DNA of 64,000 nucleotides from Terebella lapidaria. Its lineage: Eukaryota > Annelida > Polychaeta > Terebellida > Terebellidae. The position numbers and the translations under genes are program-made. The stretch covers positions 9,660,181 to 9,724,180 of the forward strand of contig OX424570.1 of NCBI GenBank assembly GCA_949152475.1, written 5' to 3'. Positions 33,501 to 46,585 of the stretch are shown here, piece by piece (positions within the stretch are counted from its first letter, which is position 1; each line of letters starts with the position of its first letter). The notes under the pieces are model-generated. The model did no database searches. It was not told the DNA's origin and worked only from the letters and a program-made list of their open reading frames with translations.

Positions 33501-36195
33501 ATTGTGGACATATAGGATATGATATATGCTGAATATTCTCGTGACCTTGAATTTGACTTCTGACCTCAGTTTCAAGGTCAGAGCACAAAATGCCTAATAT
33601 GTCGATTATTGTAGTATTTACAGCTCAGGAATCAGTTGTGGACATTTAAGGAATGATATGCACCGAATATTCTGATGACTTTAAATTTGACCTTTGACCT
33701 CATTTTCAAGGTCACAGGAAAAAATGTCTAATATCTCGCTTCTTATTGACTTTACAGCTTGAGAACCAATTGTGGACATATGGAAAATGATATACACTGA
33801 ATATTCTGATGACCTTGAATTTAACCTTGACCTTATTTTCAAGGTCAGAGCACAAAATGGCTAATGTCTTGCTTATCATCGACTTTACAGCTTAGGAATC
33901 AATTGCGAACACAATGGAAATGAAAGATGCTGAATATTCTCATAACCGTGAACTTCACCTTTGACCTCACTTTCAAGGTCAGATCATGAATGGCTAATAT
34001 CTCACCTCTTATCGACTTTACAGCTTAGGAATCAATTGTGGATGTACTAGAAATGATATATGCTGGATATTCTCGTGACCTTGAATTGACCAACGGCCTT
34101 ATTTTCAAGGTCATGGGACAAAAGGATAATATCTAAAATATATATGGTCCAGTAACCTTTCTTAGCCCTTGGGCTAATTTTCTATTTGTTTACGTTTTAT
34201 ATATGAATTCCTTTATTACGATTTCAATAATATTTGCATGCGATTGAGGTAAAATTCGGGAGCAATAAACAAGTATGTTGTAAGTAATAAAGAAGTATGT
34301 ATTTGATGAATGCTCCTGATTAACTTTCCGGGGTACTGTTCTTCAACACTTTGACCAAAAGTTACTGCCAAAGTCCTTTTTTTAGGCCAGTAGTAAATAC
34401 ATATCATTCGATGGTTTTGCAGCTGCAGCATGCTCTATCAACGACTACTCGGGCTTCCTATTTTCTGATACCTGTTATTACGTCCACAACACCATTCTTG
34501 GGAGAGGTGACTGGTATGATGCCCAAACTTTCTGCCATACTCAATTAGGCGGGGACCTGGCTTATGACCACATTGATAATGCCACATTGCTGGACATGGC
34601 TCTGTCCTCAGGCAATGGTTCATTATGGACTGGAATTATCAGACAGCCTTGGCAGTGGGAAAACGGTATAGAGTTATTTTTTAAAAAAGTATATAATTAT
34701 TTGTATAAGATTATTTTGTGTGTCCATGTGTCGTACAAACGTGAATATTAAACACATGTATTTATCTTTCTTCAAAATAATATTTAGATGATGAATGCTG
34801 GTTCACTCTTAATTGCCCTTTGAAACACATCTATTGTGTGACGTTGTTAGAGAACAGGCTAACACAATATCACTTTGTCAGATGATTTAGAAGTGTGTGG
34901 GTAATGATTTGTTGACAACCACGGTGTCAAATTACATGATATCCCACATTTCTGTTTGAATTTTGAATTTGAGGAACTGACGTGGCAGCATGGCCACCTC
35001 CTGAACAATTAGGTAAGTCTACATGAAATCGTCCTACATGCCAATGCTTCATTATTGAGTAATTACACGTACCTAGGTTCAACCCTGAGGTACTTCACGT
35101 GGGATGACAGCATGTGGAGGAGTTATGCCTCCAGCTCGTATGATCAACTTTGGATCAATCTACTTGCACGCCAGAAGAAGTTCAGATGGCGTAGTGCTGG
35201 ACGACACACAACACTTCACTACTCATTGTGCCAATACCGTAAGTAAAACAGGTCGCCATACTTATCCATACAACTTGTCACTAAATACTTGTCATGAAAG
35301 AACTAATACCAATGGTTGATTGAAATGACTTATGCGTATGTATGTTCGTGAATGCTAAAATGGCCATGGATTGGGTTTATAATGGTGACGGTTTGGTTTT
35401 TGCATCAATTGATGCCGTATTATTTCACATATAATCTCAGAGTTAAACCACACACATATGTTTCTAGAGGATGATAGTGACAGGAATGTTTCAACCACGA
35501 CTACTACTAGCACACTGGCAGCACGAAGTATAACTGGAAGCTGGCAATCTAGTTCCAAATATAATACGAATACCATGATGACAACAAACCCGACTCCCAT
35601 CACAACAGCTTGTATTCAATGCAACCAGGAAGTAACTGAAACTTTTCAGCTATTCACAGAGAGGAGTGAGTTGATTTTATTCAAGTTCATGTGTATTCTC
35701 TGACATCTGTAAGTCATATATCCTTCAATTGTCATACCATTTGTTATCGATGTTGTATTGCAGCCATACTTGTTCTCGTGGCCATCGGTTTGGTAACCTT
35801 AGGTGTTGGAATATGCATTGGATACTTGATCAGGTCAGTGAATGTCAGTTCAGTCTAAAAACATTGTCTCTTCTATCACAGTTTTTCCCATATTTCAAAG
35901 CTATTTCAGGTCACTCAATAATCTCACGTATAAACGTAAAGAAACACGGATGAGAAACACTCAGGGACCACCAGAAGCGATGACGTCATCAAGTCCTGCT
36001 GAGCATGAGTACGAAAATATCACCAGCTCACCAGATTCATCACGAGACCCAGCTACAAGCGAAACTACTAACTTTGATGCAGTCGCCAATCAAGATTTGG
36101 ATACAGGACATTATGCAACTTACATTCACGAGAAACCAAACGAGTACGTCAACATGGTGGCGAGGTCAAGTCCATTCGACAGGCTGCAGGAGTAA
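30502..36195 (+). CDS. Dual-CTLD transmembrane receptor with altered ITAM tail (copy A3), intact, 479 aa
   Basis: Eight exons join in frame (1440 nt): 30502-30541 signal (MGLKQIFLYQALIG), 30940-31248 and 31417-31548 CTLD1 (aa about 29-160), 34423-34665 and 35077-35238 CTLD2 (161-295; GRGDWYDAQTFCHTQLGGD is the family core), 35468-35665 Thr-rich stalk, 35764-35833 TM (GLVTLGVGICIGYLI, uncharged), 35910-36195 tail. The start ATG is fixed by the 40-nt signal exon that all intact copies share. The tail matches type A, but the C-terminal ITAM position reads Y464-VNM-x6-F474-DRL: the second tyrosine is Phe and the first box became YVNM, which fits PI3K (YxxM) and Grb2 (YxN) SH2 sites. It is the only intact type A gene here. 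A Helentron-like insertion fills most of intron 3. Confidence 0.87.
31611..34181 (+). mobile_element. Helentron-like element (copy B) in intron 3 of receptor A3
   Basis: It begins TTTTTAGGTTACCGGGC and ends GTAACCTTTCTTAGCCC with the TTAGCCCTTGGGCTAA hairpin before TTTT. The interior from about 32030 to 34130 is a tandem array of about 131-134 bp units. Most units contain TGACCTTGAATTTGACC followed by TGACCTTTGACCT, which is a perfect DR1 on the other strand (near 32392, 32655, 32790, 33055, 33328 and 33688). No coding capacity. It lies in the sense direction of its host gene, as copy A does in B1. Confidence 0.75.
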
Positions 36196-36803
36196 AATGA
36201 TGAATAGAAAATTGCATGTAGCAGGCTACACGAGTAGAATCATGGCCAGAAAATTGTAAACTTATCACGACGTTTCAAAACAGAAGCAAATCCTTTTGCA
36301 GACATTATGATATATGCATGTACACGTTGATGTGTCATATACAGGATATAGGCGTTTGTTGTTCAATTCTGTTGCATTTAATGCTGAATCACTTTTTTTC
36401 AGGTGTCATGTTGAAAACGATTTATATCATAAATATTTACATGTAGATATTAGTAATGCAGGGAGTTCGTTGGTTGTAATTTAGTTACATGTGATAAAAC
36501 GTGTCTTGTGCTCTTTAAATCAGTGTGTTTTATTTAGATGCATGTGTTTTATATTCAACCACACTACGTGTTCATCTATGTAATGACGAATGTGAAATGT
36601 ATCGAAATGTATTAGATGATAGGAAGGATGCAATTATAATTAATATTATCCCAAAATGTTTGTAATGTTTTATTCTGATACCTTTTTGGCGCATCATTCT
36701 TCTTGTGTTCATAATTGGAATGCATATCCGCTCCAATTGTCATTTTATAAATGTCCAAGATGTCAGTGACACGAGAATCTGGAGAATCATGGATGATCTG
36801 TTA

Positions 36804-37038
36804 ACACCCCAAACGTGAATCTGCTGTGAATCGTTAATCATCCATGAATCGCGAAATCGTGAATACTGAAAAAATATCCTCGAACCATGAACGCATCTCG
36901 TAAACTTTTGTTCACGTTTCGAGGGATATTTTATTCACTATGTGCTGCAATATCATCAACGGTTGGCGGATATTCACGTTTTGCAATTCACGGTTCAAGG
37001 ACAATTCACGATTTGCAGCAGATTCACGTTTGGGGTGT
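36804..37038. mobile_element. 235-bp foldback MITE
   Basis: The ends are inverted repeats starting ACACCCCAAACGTGAATCTG, and the interior is built from further inverted pieces around TTCACG and CGTGAA. A clear target duplication is not visible, so exact ends and class are uncertain. Confidence 0.6.
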
Positions 37039-37608
37039 CCACATGGTCTCACAGTACGTATGATTGGTCACTAAGTTATTGTGGTAACTAAGTTATGATG
37101 GTAATGTTTTTTGGTTGTGTATATTTGTGTTTTCGTGTATTTTTCTGTAAAAAATCAAATGTATGATTTTGTTTGTTGTCCCACTTGTCATATGGAGAAA
37201 AAAATGCTGGCGAAGCAGTGAAGTTAGTTAAAAGACAAGAAACTATAAAAAATGATATCAAGAAGAATTTATCAACTTGGTGAGAATTGCACAAATCGTT
37301 GCTTAAAAAAACCTCGAAATAGTGTTTATTTTGAACTTATTGATAGAAAGTAAAAGTCATCGTATTGCACGGGAGAAGTCTACTACATAGTCAGGCAAAT
37401 GAAGAAAAAAAAATAATATCAAGGAGAATTTGTCAAGTCGGTGAAACTTGCACAAATCGTTGCTTCAAAAAACCGAGACTCTTACTCTCTACCAGAAGAA
37501 GGATCAAGAGACACCCTTTCCGCGCTATATGGGGTTGAAACTGCGTGTAAATGATAACCAGAACGACATCATCAACAGTGTATCAACACGTTCCATGCAT
37601 TAGGTATA

Positions 37609-38605
37609 GGGCTGGAAAGCGGAAGTATGATCGGTGATGATTTCCAATGAAATATTCGTAAATAAGGCGTCGCCGGGGATAAACCCAATTATTGCCCATT
37701 TCTAACAACGTCAATAAGACTGCACACCTGGGTTAGAAGGCCCTATATAAATCAATGTAAATTGTCCCACTCCGGACCCTCTTATCTCTATGAAAGGGGA
37801 AGAAACTCAACATATTGTTCATTGTTTCTGATAGCTACATCACTGGGCAGTAATACAAAGGTGGATTCGTCATATGGTCACACGCTCGTTTTTTCGCTAT
37901 GTCCAAATGAAAAAATCACCCGTTTCCGACCGTCTTCCCGATGAGCCTCTGACAGCTCCGAGTCCCTCGAAACACGTGTTTCCGGCGTAGGATTATCAAA
38001 CATCAGAATTTCTGTTTACAAATTGGCATTGCTCTATAGTTCGTCAAAACAACATGTACTTTCATGTTTGAAGCTTTGTACATCCCAAACACCAATAATT
38101 GTATGCAGAATCCACTAAGACTGCAGACATGTCATGAAAACTGAGGTTTTTTAGGCACTATTTGATTGGGTACACGGATGTTCATCGGAGGGATCCCAGG
38201 TGTGATACCTTAACTGCTGAAATAACATATCTTGTGTCAAATAACTTTAGCGAAAGTACAAAGCAGGTATTTGTGTCAAAATTCATCAGAATAACAAGCC
38301 GTCTGCCGGCAATTTTGCTAGAGCAAGGCTTTATTCGAAGTGCCGTTTTTTTCAGTGCCTCTTCGAAGCTTGGATATGTTGTGGAATTGGACAATTTTTA
38401 TCTTTTACAACAGTTTTTGTATATCTTCATCGTGTATGGATACTATAATACACTAAAGACATCGTTTATATACTTAAAATCACCATATTAAATGCCCCCC
38501 CATGTTAAAAGATAGGGAGGCGTCTGGTGTTTATCCCCAGTCCGAATAAATTCATTGGAATTTGTCATCGATCAGTACTTCCGCTTTCCAGCCCTTTTTC
38601 AGTCT
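37609..38605. repeat. About 80-bp inverted repeat pair spanning 1 kb
   Basis: GGGCTGGAAAGCGGAAGTA at about 37609, followed by GGGGATAAAC-type sequence, is present in reverse complement at about 38530-38605. The arms could be TIRs of a 1-kb non-autonomous element. No target duplication was confirmed. Confidence 0.45.
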
Positions 38606-38619
38606 CATATTACAGAGTC

Positions 38620-40873
38620 ATGGATACCAGAAAAACACTTGCTCTGGTTGTGTCGAAGTGCTTTGCTGAGGATGGAGTCGTTATTCCGGCAAATATGATG
38701 CGCGAAGTCTTCACGACTGGAGGATTTGATAACATCGTCTGGTCAGGTTGAGCTCCATGGTACTACTATCTCGTTAGAAAAACCATCTCACACATGACAA
38801 TATGGTGGTGGATGATTCACTTCTCAAGTTGGGTGTTCCTTCTGAAGGCACCACTGTAAAACTTCCTAATGGCATTGTGCCGTACATCGATGACTATGCT
38901 GTAAAAATTACTCTGTCGTCAATACTAAGTGGGGTGGCCACACCAGCATTCACTGACCAACTGCAAACATGTGTGCCCGAGGAAGCATGGCTCATCTGTT
39001 AAAAGGATGGTCTGCTTCAAAACACTCCAGTTTGTGAATCCTGGTCAAGTCCCAGTCATTGAAGGTGACTGTCCTCTCTACATCAAACAAAAATAAATGT
39101 CAGTTGGTGTTCCCCGACGAGGTCGGTGAATCCAAGTTATGATGAGATTGATGTTATTGATGAGATTCCTGCATATCGAGATAGTATCTCGAGAATGACG
39201 TGTTGGTGAGCTCTTGGTCGGATCTGACTGGAGTCAGATGTTCTCCCTCGCCATTATCTTCACCCTGGCATTGCTATGCATATCAGCTCACACGCTATGC
39301 ATAGTATACGATATGCATATCAGCTCACAATGGCATGGCTACACATACTCAAAGAGCAGGCTTATCGCCAGTATTGCAATGAGGGATATGGACCTCACGA
39401 ACCCAGCAACATTTGTGAGAAGCAACTTACATGTATAAGCAAAATGCCAACAATTTCCTACTGCTGTTGTTTCGTTTGCGGTCAGCGCATGGTGAATGGC
39501 CGTTGACTCTCAAAGTCTGTAATGATATGTGCCCATGGTTTTCGCATTTGGACACAAACGATTCCAGATGGATGCAAGTTTACTTGCTTGGCATGGCAGG
39601 GACTTTCAGAGACTTATCCGTCCATTCATCAGGCTTTCATGGAAGGGAAGTTCGTTGTTCAACGTGGCAACAAGAAGTTTTCACTGATGGCCCTTGATCT
39701 GAGTGTAGCAAAGGGCCTATATGGTCAGCAATTAGCTGAATTAGCTACAACACCATTGTCTGACATCGTTCCGAGGGCCACCATGGTCACATTTGCCATC
39801 ACACTACCTGTAGATTCGAAGAAGGGTGGTAAAAAGCTGGGCACTGCTAAAAATCATTTTCTACTATTTGCCAAGTATACTCATTCTGGTCGATCGCCAG
39901 CTGCAAAAGAAGCATCCGTGGTTGTTTATAATATGGCAGCAGCTATACATATGCGGAGATGTGCGTGCAAGTGTGTTTGGGAGTACACACATGTACCGTT
40001 GTTGCTATATCCGCGAAGCCAGATGACGGACAAAACCATTGGACGCAGTCTGGGACACAAACAAGTAGACGGGCCTCAAGTCCCAAACTTGAATCAAGCG
40101 AGGTGGGACTGTCACACGTCGGACACAAGTCTCAGCCCAGACACCACTATTCAATGGCATCCAGTGGCAGGCATTCCTGAAAAATTATAAAAACAAAAAC
40201 GAGCTCTTCAATTCATAAGTCAGGAACTTCAGAGAGATGCGACTGTTGGCGAACATGAAGAAGCTGACACTCGTATGATGCTTCACCTTCTCTATGCTGC
40301 ATGTAGGCCTTATTAGGGTCATAATAAGGCCTACCTCAGGACGATGGATAGTGATTTGGTTGTGCTCGCTATCGGCTTCTTCCAAGTACTAGGCCTTTAA
40401 GAACTGTGGAATGGATTTGGATCAGGAAGAACATATAAATATCTCCCAATCCACTTCATCTCGCAAATGCTGGGTCCCAAACGCTGCCAAAAACTCCCGT
40501 TTTCCATGCATTCACGGGGTATAACAGTGTATTACAATGTAGCAATGGGAAGAATACCATATGGAATGCATGGATTGCCTTTCCTGAGATTACTGACACC
40601 TTAGTTGCCATTCCATCGGAACCGATGGCAGCATTGATTATCTTCACATGCGACCTCTTGTGTGTTGTACTGTACTCATGTACAATAAGAACTGTGACAT
40701 ACATTCAGTGTACGAAGAAAGACCTGGCCAACGTCAGTGAGGCGTTCTCTTTGCTCCTTCATTGTGGTTGTGCTGTTGCCTGTAATGGAAACTGCAAGTG
40801 TAGCCGAGCCAGACTACGCTGTAGCCAGCTGTGCAAGTGTGGAGGGGATAGCACTAATAATGATATGGACTAA
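38620..40873 (+). pseudogene. Decayed copy of a high-copy invertebrate repeat gene
   Basis: Pieces in order but different frames: FTTGGFDNI (38700s), SSHAMHSIRYAYQLT with a Tyr/Gln-rich helix (39290-39380), AFMEGKFVVQRGNKKFS (39630-39690), DTRMMLHLLYA (40270s), ELWNGFGSGRTYKYLPIHFI in broken frame (40400s), and a C-terminal Cys cluster CNGNCKCSRARLRCSQLC (40780-40840). I know this order from a multi-copy protein common in cnidarian, lancelet and mollusc gene sets, probably transposon-borne. The longest open piece (39522-40190) is only part of it. A perfect 13-bp hairpin (40303-40334) sits between two conserved blocks. Confidence 0.5.
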
Positions 40874-42149
40874 TCTTGAATCTCTATTCCTGGTTGTTTT
40901 ACAGGCCCTTGACAAAATCTTTGTCAATCACAAAGTTATGTTATTCGGATATAGGAATAACTTTTGTTGCATTATTTGTCATTCATTATAATACCAACTA
41001 TATATGAAAAATATATGATATGGAAAATAAAAAAAATGAAAAAGGAAAATCACAAAAAAATTAAGGCTAAGACTCATGGACCATATACTATTATTACATA
41101 AGGTTCTGTTGAAATTTCCTATTTTTTTCTGATACTAGGCTAATAGATATTTGGTAATGACCTCAGTTTTGATCATCTGGAATGCTCCATAATTTGTATT
41201 TATTCCACTCCTATATGCATAGGGTCTCGGGTAATATTCATAAATCATTTAGTTTCAATTGTAATGTGGCGATTTTGCCCAAAGATCGCGGCAGGAGATT
41301 TGTTATTAACACTATTCTTGTTTTGGCCGCTTCTGTTCGAAGCTCGTGAGTTGTCATGGCGACTCACCGTCCTTCTCTCTATTCACTATACTGGACACTG
41401 GCCTCACGTCATCTCTCGTGCTCTTGGCTGTGGTATAAATACCACCGCCGCGCTTTCTTAGTTCGGAGTTGTCTCAGAGCTAGCAAAGCGAGAGTACGAC
41501 AGGTGAGCTCGGCCATGAGCTCCTTAACCCTTTTCTGCTAGGCTGTAAGGCCTCAGGGAAGATTCTCAATTGGGGGCCCAGGAGGGGGACCGTGCTGATT
41601 CGGGGCTCGTCGCTGTGATCACTAGTTCCTCGCCCTGGGATGGTGCGACACAGGCTTTGGCAGACCGTCAGGCTGTCCAGGGTTCTATCCCTGCGGCAGT
41701 GCCGTCGGCGAGGCTGGTCAGCAACATGCCCACGTGCGCGAGTTCGGTGGTGCCACTCTCATGGCATCTCAGGCTCCACATACGGCTACATCACCATAAC
41801 CGATGTATAATATATGTTGTATGTCTATGATGTGATGTATGACAGCCGGATTCGTCCGGACGGACTGTTATGACGCCCGCCGCGTGCGCCCTGTGTACGT
41901 CAAACGTTACAGTAAGGTTTCTGCGAATTTCAAATTACGAACTGCACTGTCTTCATTAGGATATTCTAACAATTTCATCATAATTTTGTGGGGTTCGTTT
42001 TGGATTTGTAAATTATTCTTACATCGTTGTTGGACAGTTGTGTACTAATTCCATCAGGTATACAGTAGAAGCAACTATATGCAATGCCTGTACCGAAGAA
42101 GCTGATGTAGAGTTATGATGTACATATAAAAATGTTCCATGATGTTCAT
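40874..42149. other. No gene identified; GC-rich island
   Basis: About 41440-41800 is clearly more GC-rich than its surroundings and has open frames without an identifiable domain; it could be a gag-like retroelement piece. The rest is AT-rich with nothing recognised. Confidence 0.4.
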
Positions 42150-43120
42150 GAAAAGGTTATTACCCTCGCCCCGATAGGGGCAGAGGGTATTGCAATTGGG
42201 TCTGTCCGTTTGTATGTTTGTTTGTTTGTTTGTTTGTCTGTCTGTCCGCGCGCATATCTCAAAGGAAAATGGTCCGATCAACATGAAACTTATAGGGATG
42301 AAGCGGTATCTCAGTGGCTCGGTCCACTGTTAATATTAAAACAATTGTGATCATGGTATCTGTTGCCATGGCAACGGAAAATGTAAAAATCAATAATTGA
42401 CCATAACTTCGGTTCTATTCAAGATAAATTTTTCTAACTAATTTTGTATTTTTCTATGGCCAATTCCTGATCATCTGATATATGGCCCGTGGTCGTACGA
42501 CCAAAACTTTCTATTATCGCCCGATCTCGAAAAATTGGGGGTCACGGTTTCAATTTTTTTTGGCCAGCGACGTTTCAGTGCAAATGTCTGCGCTCATAAC
42601 TCAAAAGCAAACGGTCTGATCGATTTGAAATTTATAGGGCTGGAGTGCTATGGTAGTGGCTCAGTCCCTTTCAAATTTTGCCAAAATCGGGTGAAAACGG
42701 TTGCCATGACAACGGAAAAAAGAAAATCACATAATTGGCCCGTTGTCGAAAAATTGGGGGTCACGAATTCGGTTATATTTGGCCAGTGACGTTTCCGTGC
42801 AAATGTCTGCGCTCATAACTAGAAGGCAAACTGTACGATCGATTTGAAACTTATAGGGCTGGAGTGCTATGGTAGTGGCTCAGTCCCTTTCAAACTTTGC
42901 CAAAATCGGGTGAAAACGGTTGCCATGGCAACGGAAAAAAGAAAATCACATAATTGGCTATAACTCCGGTTCTAATCAATATGAAATTTTCAACTTATTT
43001 TTGTATTTTTCTTTGGCCAATTCCCAATCGTATGGCGTACAACCGATGGTCTTAAGACCAAAGCTCTCAATTATCGCCTAATGTTAGTTACTAAATCTGA
43101 AGGGCGAGGGTCTACAATCT
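42150..43120. mobile_element. Non-autonomous repeat with CCTCGCCC ends and internal tandem units
   Basis: It starts ACCCTCGCCCCGATAGGGGC, followed by a TTTG/TCTG microsatellite, and ends near AGGGCGAGGGT (about 43100), giving short inverted ends. Inside, a unit of roughly 220-240 bp (CGTTTCAGTGCAAATGTCTG at about 42570 and 42790) is repeated. A fragment with the same CCCCCTATCGGGGA end is at about 58540-58640. Confidence 0.55.
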
Positions 43121-44281
43121 CTGATTGTCTCGTTAATGGGGTACATTATCGAACGGTACAAATTGTTTGTGCCTTCTTGTAAATAGACCCACGTTGCCAT
43201 ATAAAGGCATTCCAATTTTCACAGTTTAATCATGCATGACTAAATTAATCGATATTCATAGGACATGGTCGGTGCTGACCAGTAAGGCAACTAAAATTTG
43301 TCAACAATACTAACTTTGTTATGCATGGAAGGTTTTCCCAGAAGAGGGCATTAAATGCAACGTGGGTCTTTACTGAAAGACTTTATGAATTTGCAACTGG
43401 CGTAGGTACCCCATTTCTGGTTTCCTGATAATTCCTCATCATAATTATTGGTAATAGGTCAATACATACATTGATCTCTTAAATATGAATTGGCATTGAC
43501 GGCGAATCTAAATCTGTAGAAAATTTCCATAAATGAATTCATTTTCCGAAAATAAAAAAAAGTGGTACAAAGAACGATTTGAAATCAGGATACGAGAAAT
43601 GAGGTTAAGAGTTCATGGCAGGCATATTGGATTTATACAGGACTTTACAAACAAAGAGATTACAAACTCGGTTTTGATCATCACCTGGTCTGTTTTATAC
43701 TCCTTACTGTTCCTATATCCATGAGCAGAGGGTCCTGTGTAAAATGTGTGTGTCATTTAGTTTCAATGTTATGTTTTCGAGTAATTTTCGGTATTATTTT
43801 GGCTAATATTGCCCCAAAAAATATCGATTGACCTTGTTGGCGACCTTGAAACTGTAAAACGACTTCATAAATGGATTTCTCGTGCCAAAAAACATAGGAA
43901 AGTTGGTATTACAATAGACTCTCTTTCAAACAGAAGCCGAGATATGAAGTTTTATTTGTTTGATGGCGGCCATATTGGATTTTGCGCAAAACGGCCACCA
44001 GGGGGCTATGCCAACTTGTTTGCGGTGGTTTTTGAAATCTCCATACCAATACCTTATAGCATGCCAAATTTCAAAAACTTGTCACCAAGTGCACGATTTT
44101 CATGAATTCCTTCTACGCTATATAATCAATATAACTAATCGTTGGCATTTGAATATGAATGTGTAAAAAAAGCATTTCATTCAGATGGAATATCAATCAC
44201 AGATGATCTATTTGATCAATGCAAACATTCGAGAAATAGAGTAACTAGAATAAAATACTAAAAGTCCGAGTACTACAGCAA
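43121..44281. other. No gene seen
   Basis: AT-rich DNA with short ORFs only. Two related phrases containing GGCATATTGGATTT and GGCCATATTGGATTT (about 43618 and 43967) hint at a further old repeat. Confidence 0.4.
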
Positions 44282-45870
44282 CTTATGTAATTCGTGAAGC
44301 ATTCTTTTTCAGACAAATAATGGTCCAGAGCAGTCCAGAGATATTACAAAAACTGGAAGCTAAAATACGATATGACATGGAAGGTATATCCTCAAGAATG
44401 ATTAAGGAAGCGGCCTGATTTATAGCCTGGCCTCTAGCCACACTAGGTAATATATCTCTGTTAACACGCGAGCTTCTCGACAATTGAAAATCAGCCAAGG
44501 TTTGTCCTCTGTAAAAGGACGGTTCTGTCATGGCCACCTCGAATTATAAACCCATATCATTACTATCGGGTTGCTACAAACTGTGAGAAGATTGTTCACA
44601 TGCAATTTTATAATCACCTGATAATCAATGGACTTTTAGTCTTCATCAGTTTGGTTTTAGACTATCACATTTCACTGTCAAAGCCCTTATAGGCGTAACA
44701 AGTTATATACTGAAAATTAAGGTTTATACACAGGTGCCCTATTCCTAGTCTTAAAAATGGCCTTTGACTCGGTTGATGTTACTCATTTGTTGGATACCTT
44801 TCCAGCGAGGGGCAAGGATCATAGTTGATGTCATAACTACTTACCAGATTGAAAGCAATGTCTTTCAATAAATGACGAGAAATCTGGCCACAGCTCCATT
44901 GAATATGGCGTGCCTCAAGCTCTTACCTGGGGCAACTGCTATTCATCATGTATGTAAACGATGTTCATGAACATGTCGGTAAATTCAAGGCCGCTTTGTA
45001 TGTGGATGATGTGCATCTTTTTTGCACCTAAACTTTTAAAGTAATTTCAAGCAGTTTTACAGGATGGAAAATGTCCACAAATGGTCAAAAATAATTTTTT
45101 AAGGCCAAAAAAAAGTTATGATTAGGCCCACGTCACTTCAAACCCCGCGCATCACTCGTTTTGTTACAGCAAAAAAAAATCGCCGCATTTTTTATGGTAA
45201 ATTGACACCGGTACACCGATTTCAACGAGATAATGATCGAGTAAAATGGCCCCGAGTGTCTTTGACATTGCAAAATATGGTGTATGGCTGGCCAAATTCG
45301 ACCGGATTAGTCGGACAAAGACACATCAATTATGTGTCTTTGACATTGCTAAATATGGTGTATGGCTGGCCAAATTCGACCGCATTAGTCATCAACAGGC
45401 CGTTTTAGCGGATAATGGTTGATCAAATGGGCCATATTCACCAGACCATTTAACAACAGCCAATATTATGATAGAAAAAAAAAGAAAATCACATCGTCAT
45501 ATCACTTTTTCGGGGACCCCAATAACCAGAACCATAATAATTTTTTTGGCCTAACCTAGAATATTAAAACAATTGTGATCATGGTATTTGGTTCCCGTCC
45601 AAAAAGTTTCCCAAGGTCTTTTGGACTATATGTAGGTGATGCACTTAATAATGATAGAGAATGTGCCAACTTTTAAATATCTTGGGCTATGGTTTGACCC
45701 CAGTCTTTCTTTGGAATCACATATAACTAAAACTTGTAATAAAATCTCTCAAAGATTTGGCATTATTCCTCCCACAGTCCACTGCTCAAATGCTTGTTAA
45801 ATTTGTTGTTTTACCACTTTCCGACTACAGAAGAGTGATTTATAAAGGAAAATCTGCTTCAAACCCAGCC
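44282..45870 (+). mobile_element. LINE reverse-transcriptase remnant, second copy
   Basis: In broken frames on the plus strand come RT landmarks: an NYxPISLLS-like block (about 44545), KIVHMQFYNHLI (about 44590), an FxLKKAFDSVDH-like block (about 44755), GVPQ-like (44905), a YVDD box (44995) and the downstream YLGLWFDPSLSLESHI (about 45680). About 44821-45260 matches window positions 1-440. Many stops; inactive. A short 60-bp repeat (GTGTCTTTGACATTGC type) occurs twice at 45255-45385. Confidence 0.7.
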
Positions 45871-46585
45871 CTAAGATTCAGCAACGGATATCTTCGCGCA
45901 AAAGTTGGAGCAAAGAATGTCGTCTAATACGGTTTGTATGCATGTCAACAAGCTCACACAAATTATGTATCCTATGTTTTCGTAACATAATCCTATGTGG
46001 TTGTAAATCTAAAAAAAATCTACTGACAATATCTGACAAGCATACGTAACGACAAAAGACAAAATATATCTTCATGCCCTCATTAACATGGCTGAGTGCC
46101 AAACACGGGTAGAATCATCTATCTGGTAAACACTTATATGTGTTCTTTATTATATTTGGGAGATATTATCACATCATGTTGATTGGTACTTGTAGAGTCG
46201 TTATTATAACCTAACTATGTCCTTCATCTCGATGGCATTTATTTTGGATATCACAGTGGGTGTCGCATGCGAGGCAAGAGAAGCTTTACTCTTACTGGTA
46301 CACCTGATCTCACATTTGGCTTCGCCGGATGTCTGTGATATTCAAATTGCTCGGACCTTGATCACCAATTTTGAATTTTTGTCCAACCTTAACATACCGA
46401 TTGTGTAAATTTTGTCCATGGATTTTGAGTTTAGTCTTGCGGATTGTTTGGTGTTTGGTATCATACTTGTATTTTATGATGTCGTTTCAGCAAAAACTTA
46501 CTTTAGAGGGAATGTTTGGTGGTGTATGATGAATATATATCAACAACCCAGCAATCCCCTTTGATGGAGTATAATTCAGCAAGTA

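Larger units (their letters stand above)
36196..38619. other. No gene seen; small foldback repeats
   Basis: 3' flank of receptor A3 followed by AT-rich DNA with the MITE at 36804-37038. A short direct repeat (AATTGCACAAATCGTTGCTT type) occurs at about 37240-37310 and 37395-37470. The ORF at 38162-38491 has no recognisable domain. Confidence 0.45.

Noticed and set aside
39522-40190. 222-codon ORF as an intact gene
   Set aside because: Only the part near 39630-39700 matches the decayed repeat gene; neighbouring blocks are in other frames with stops.
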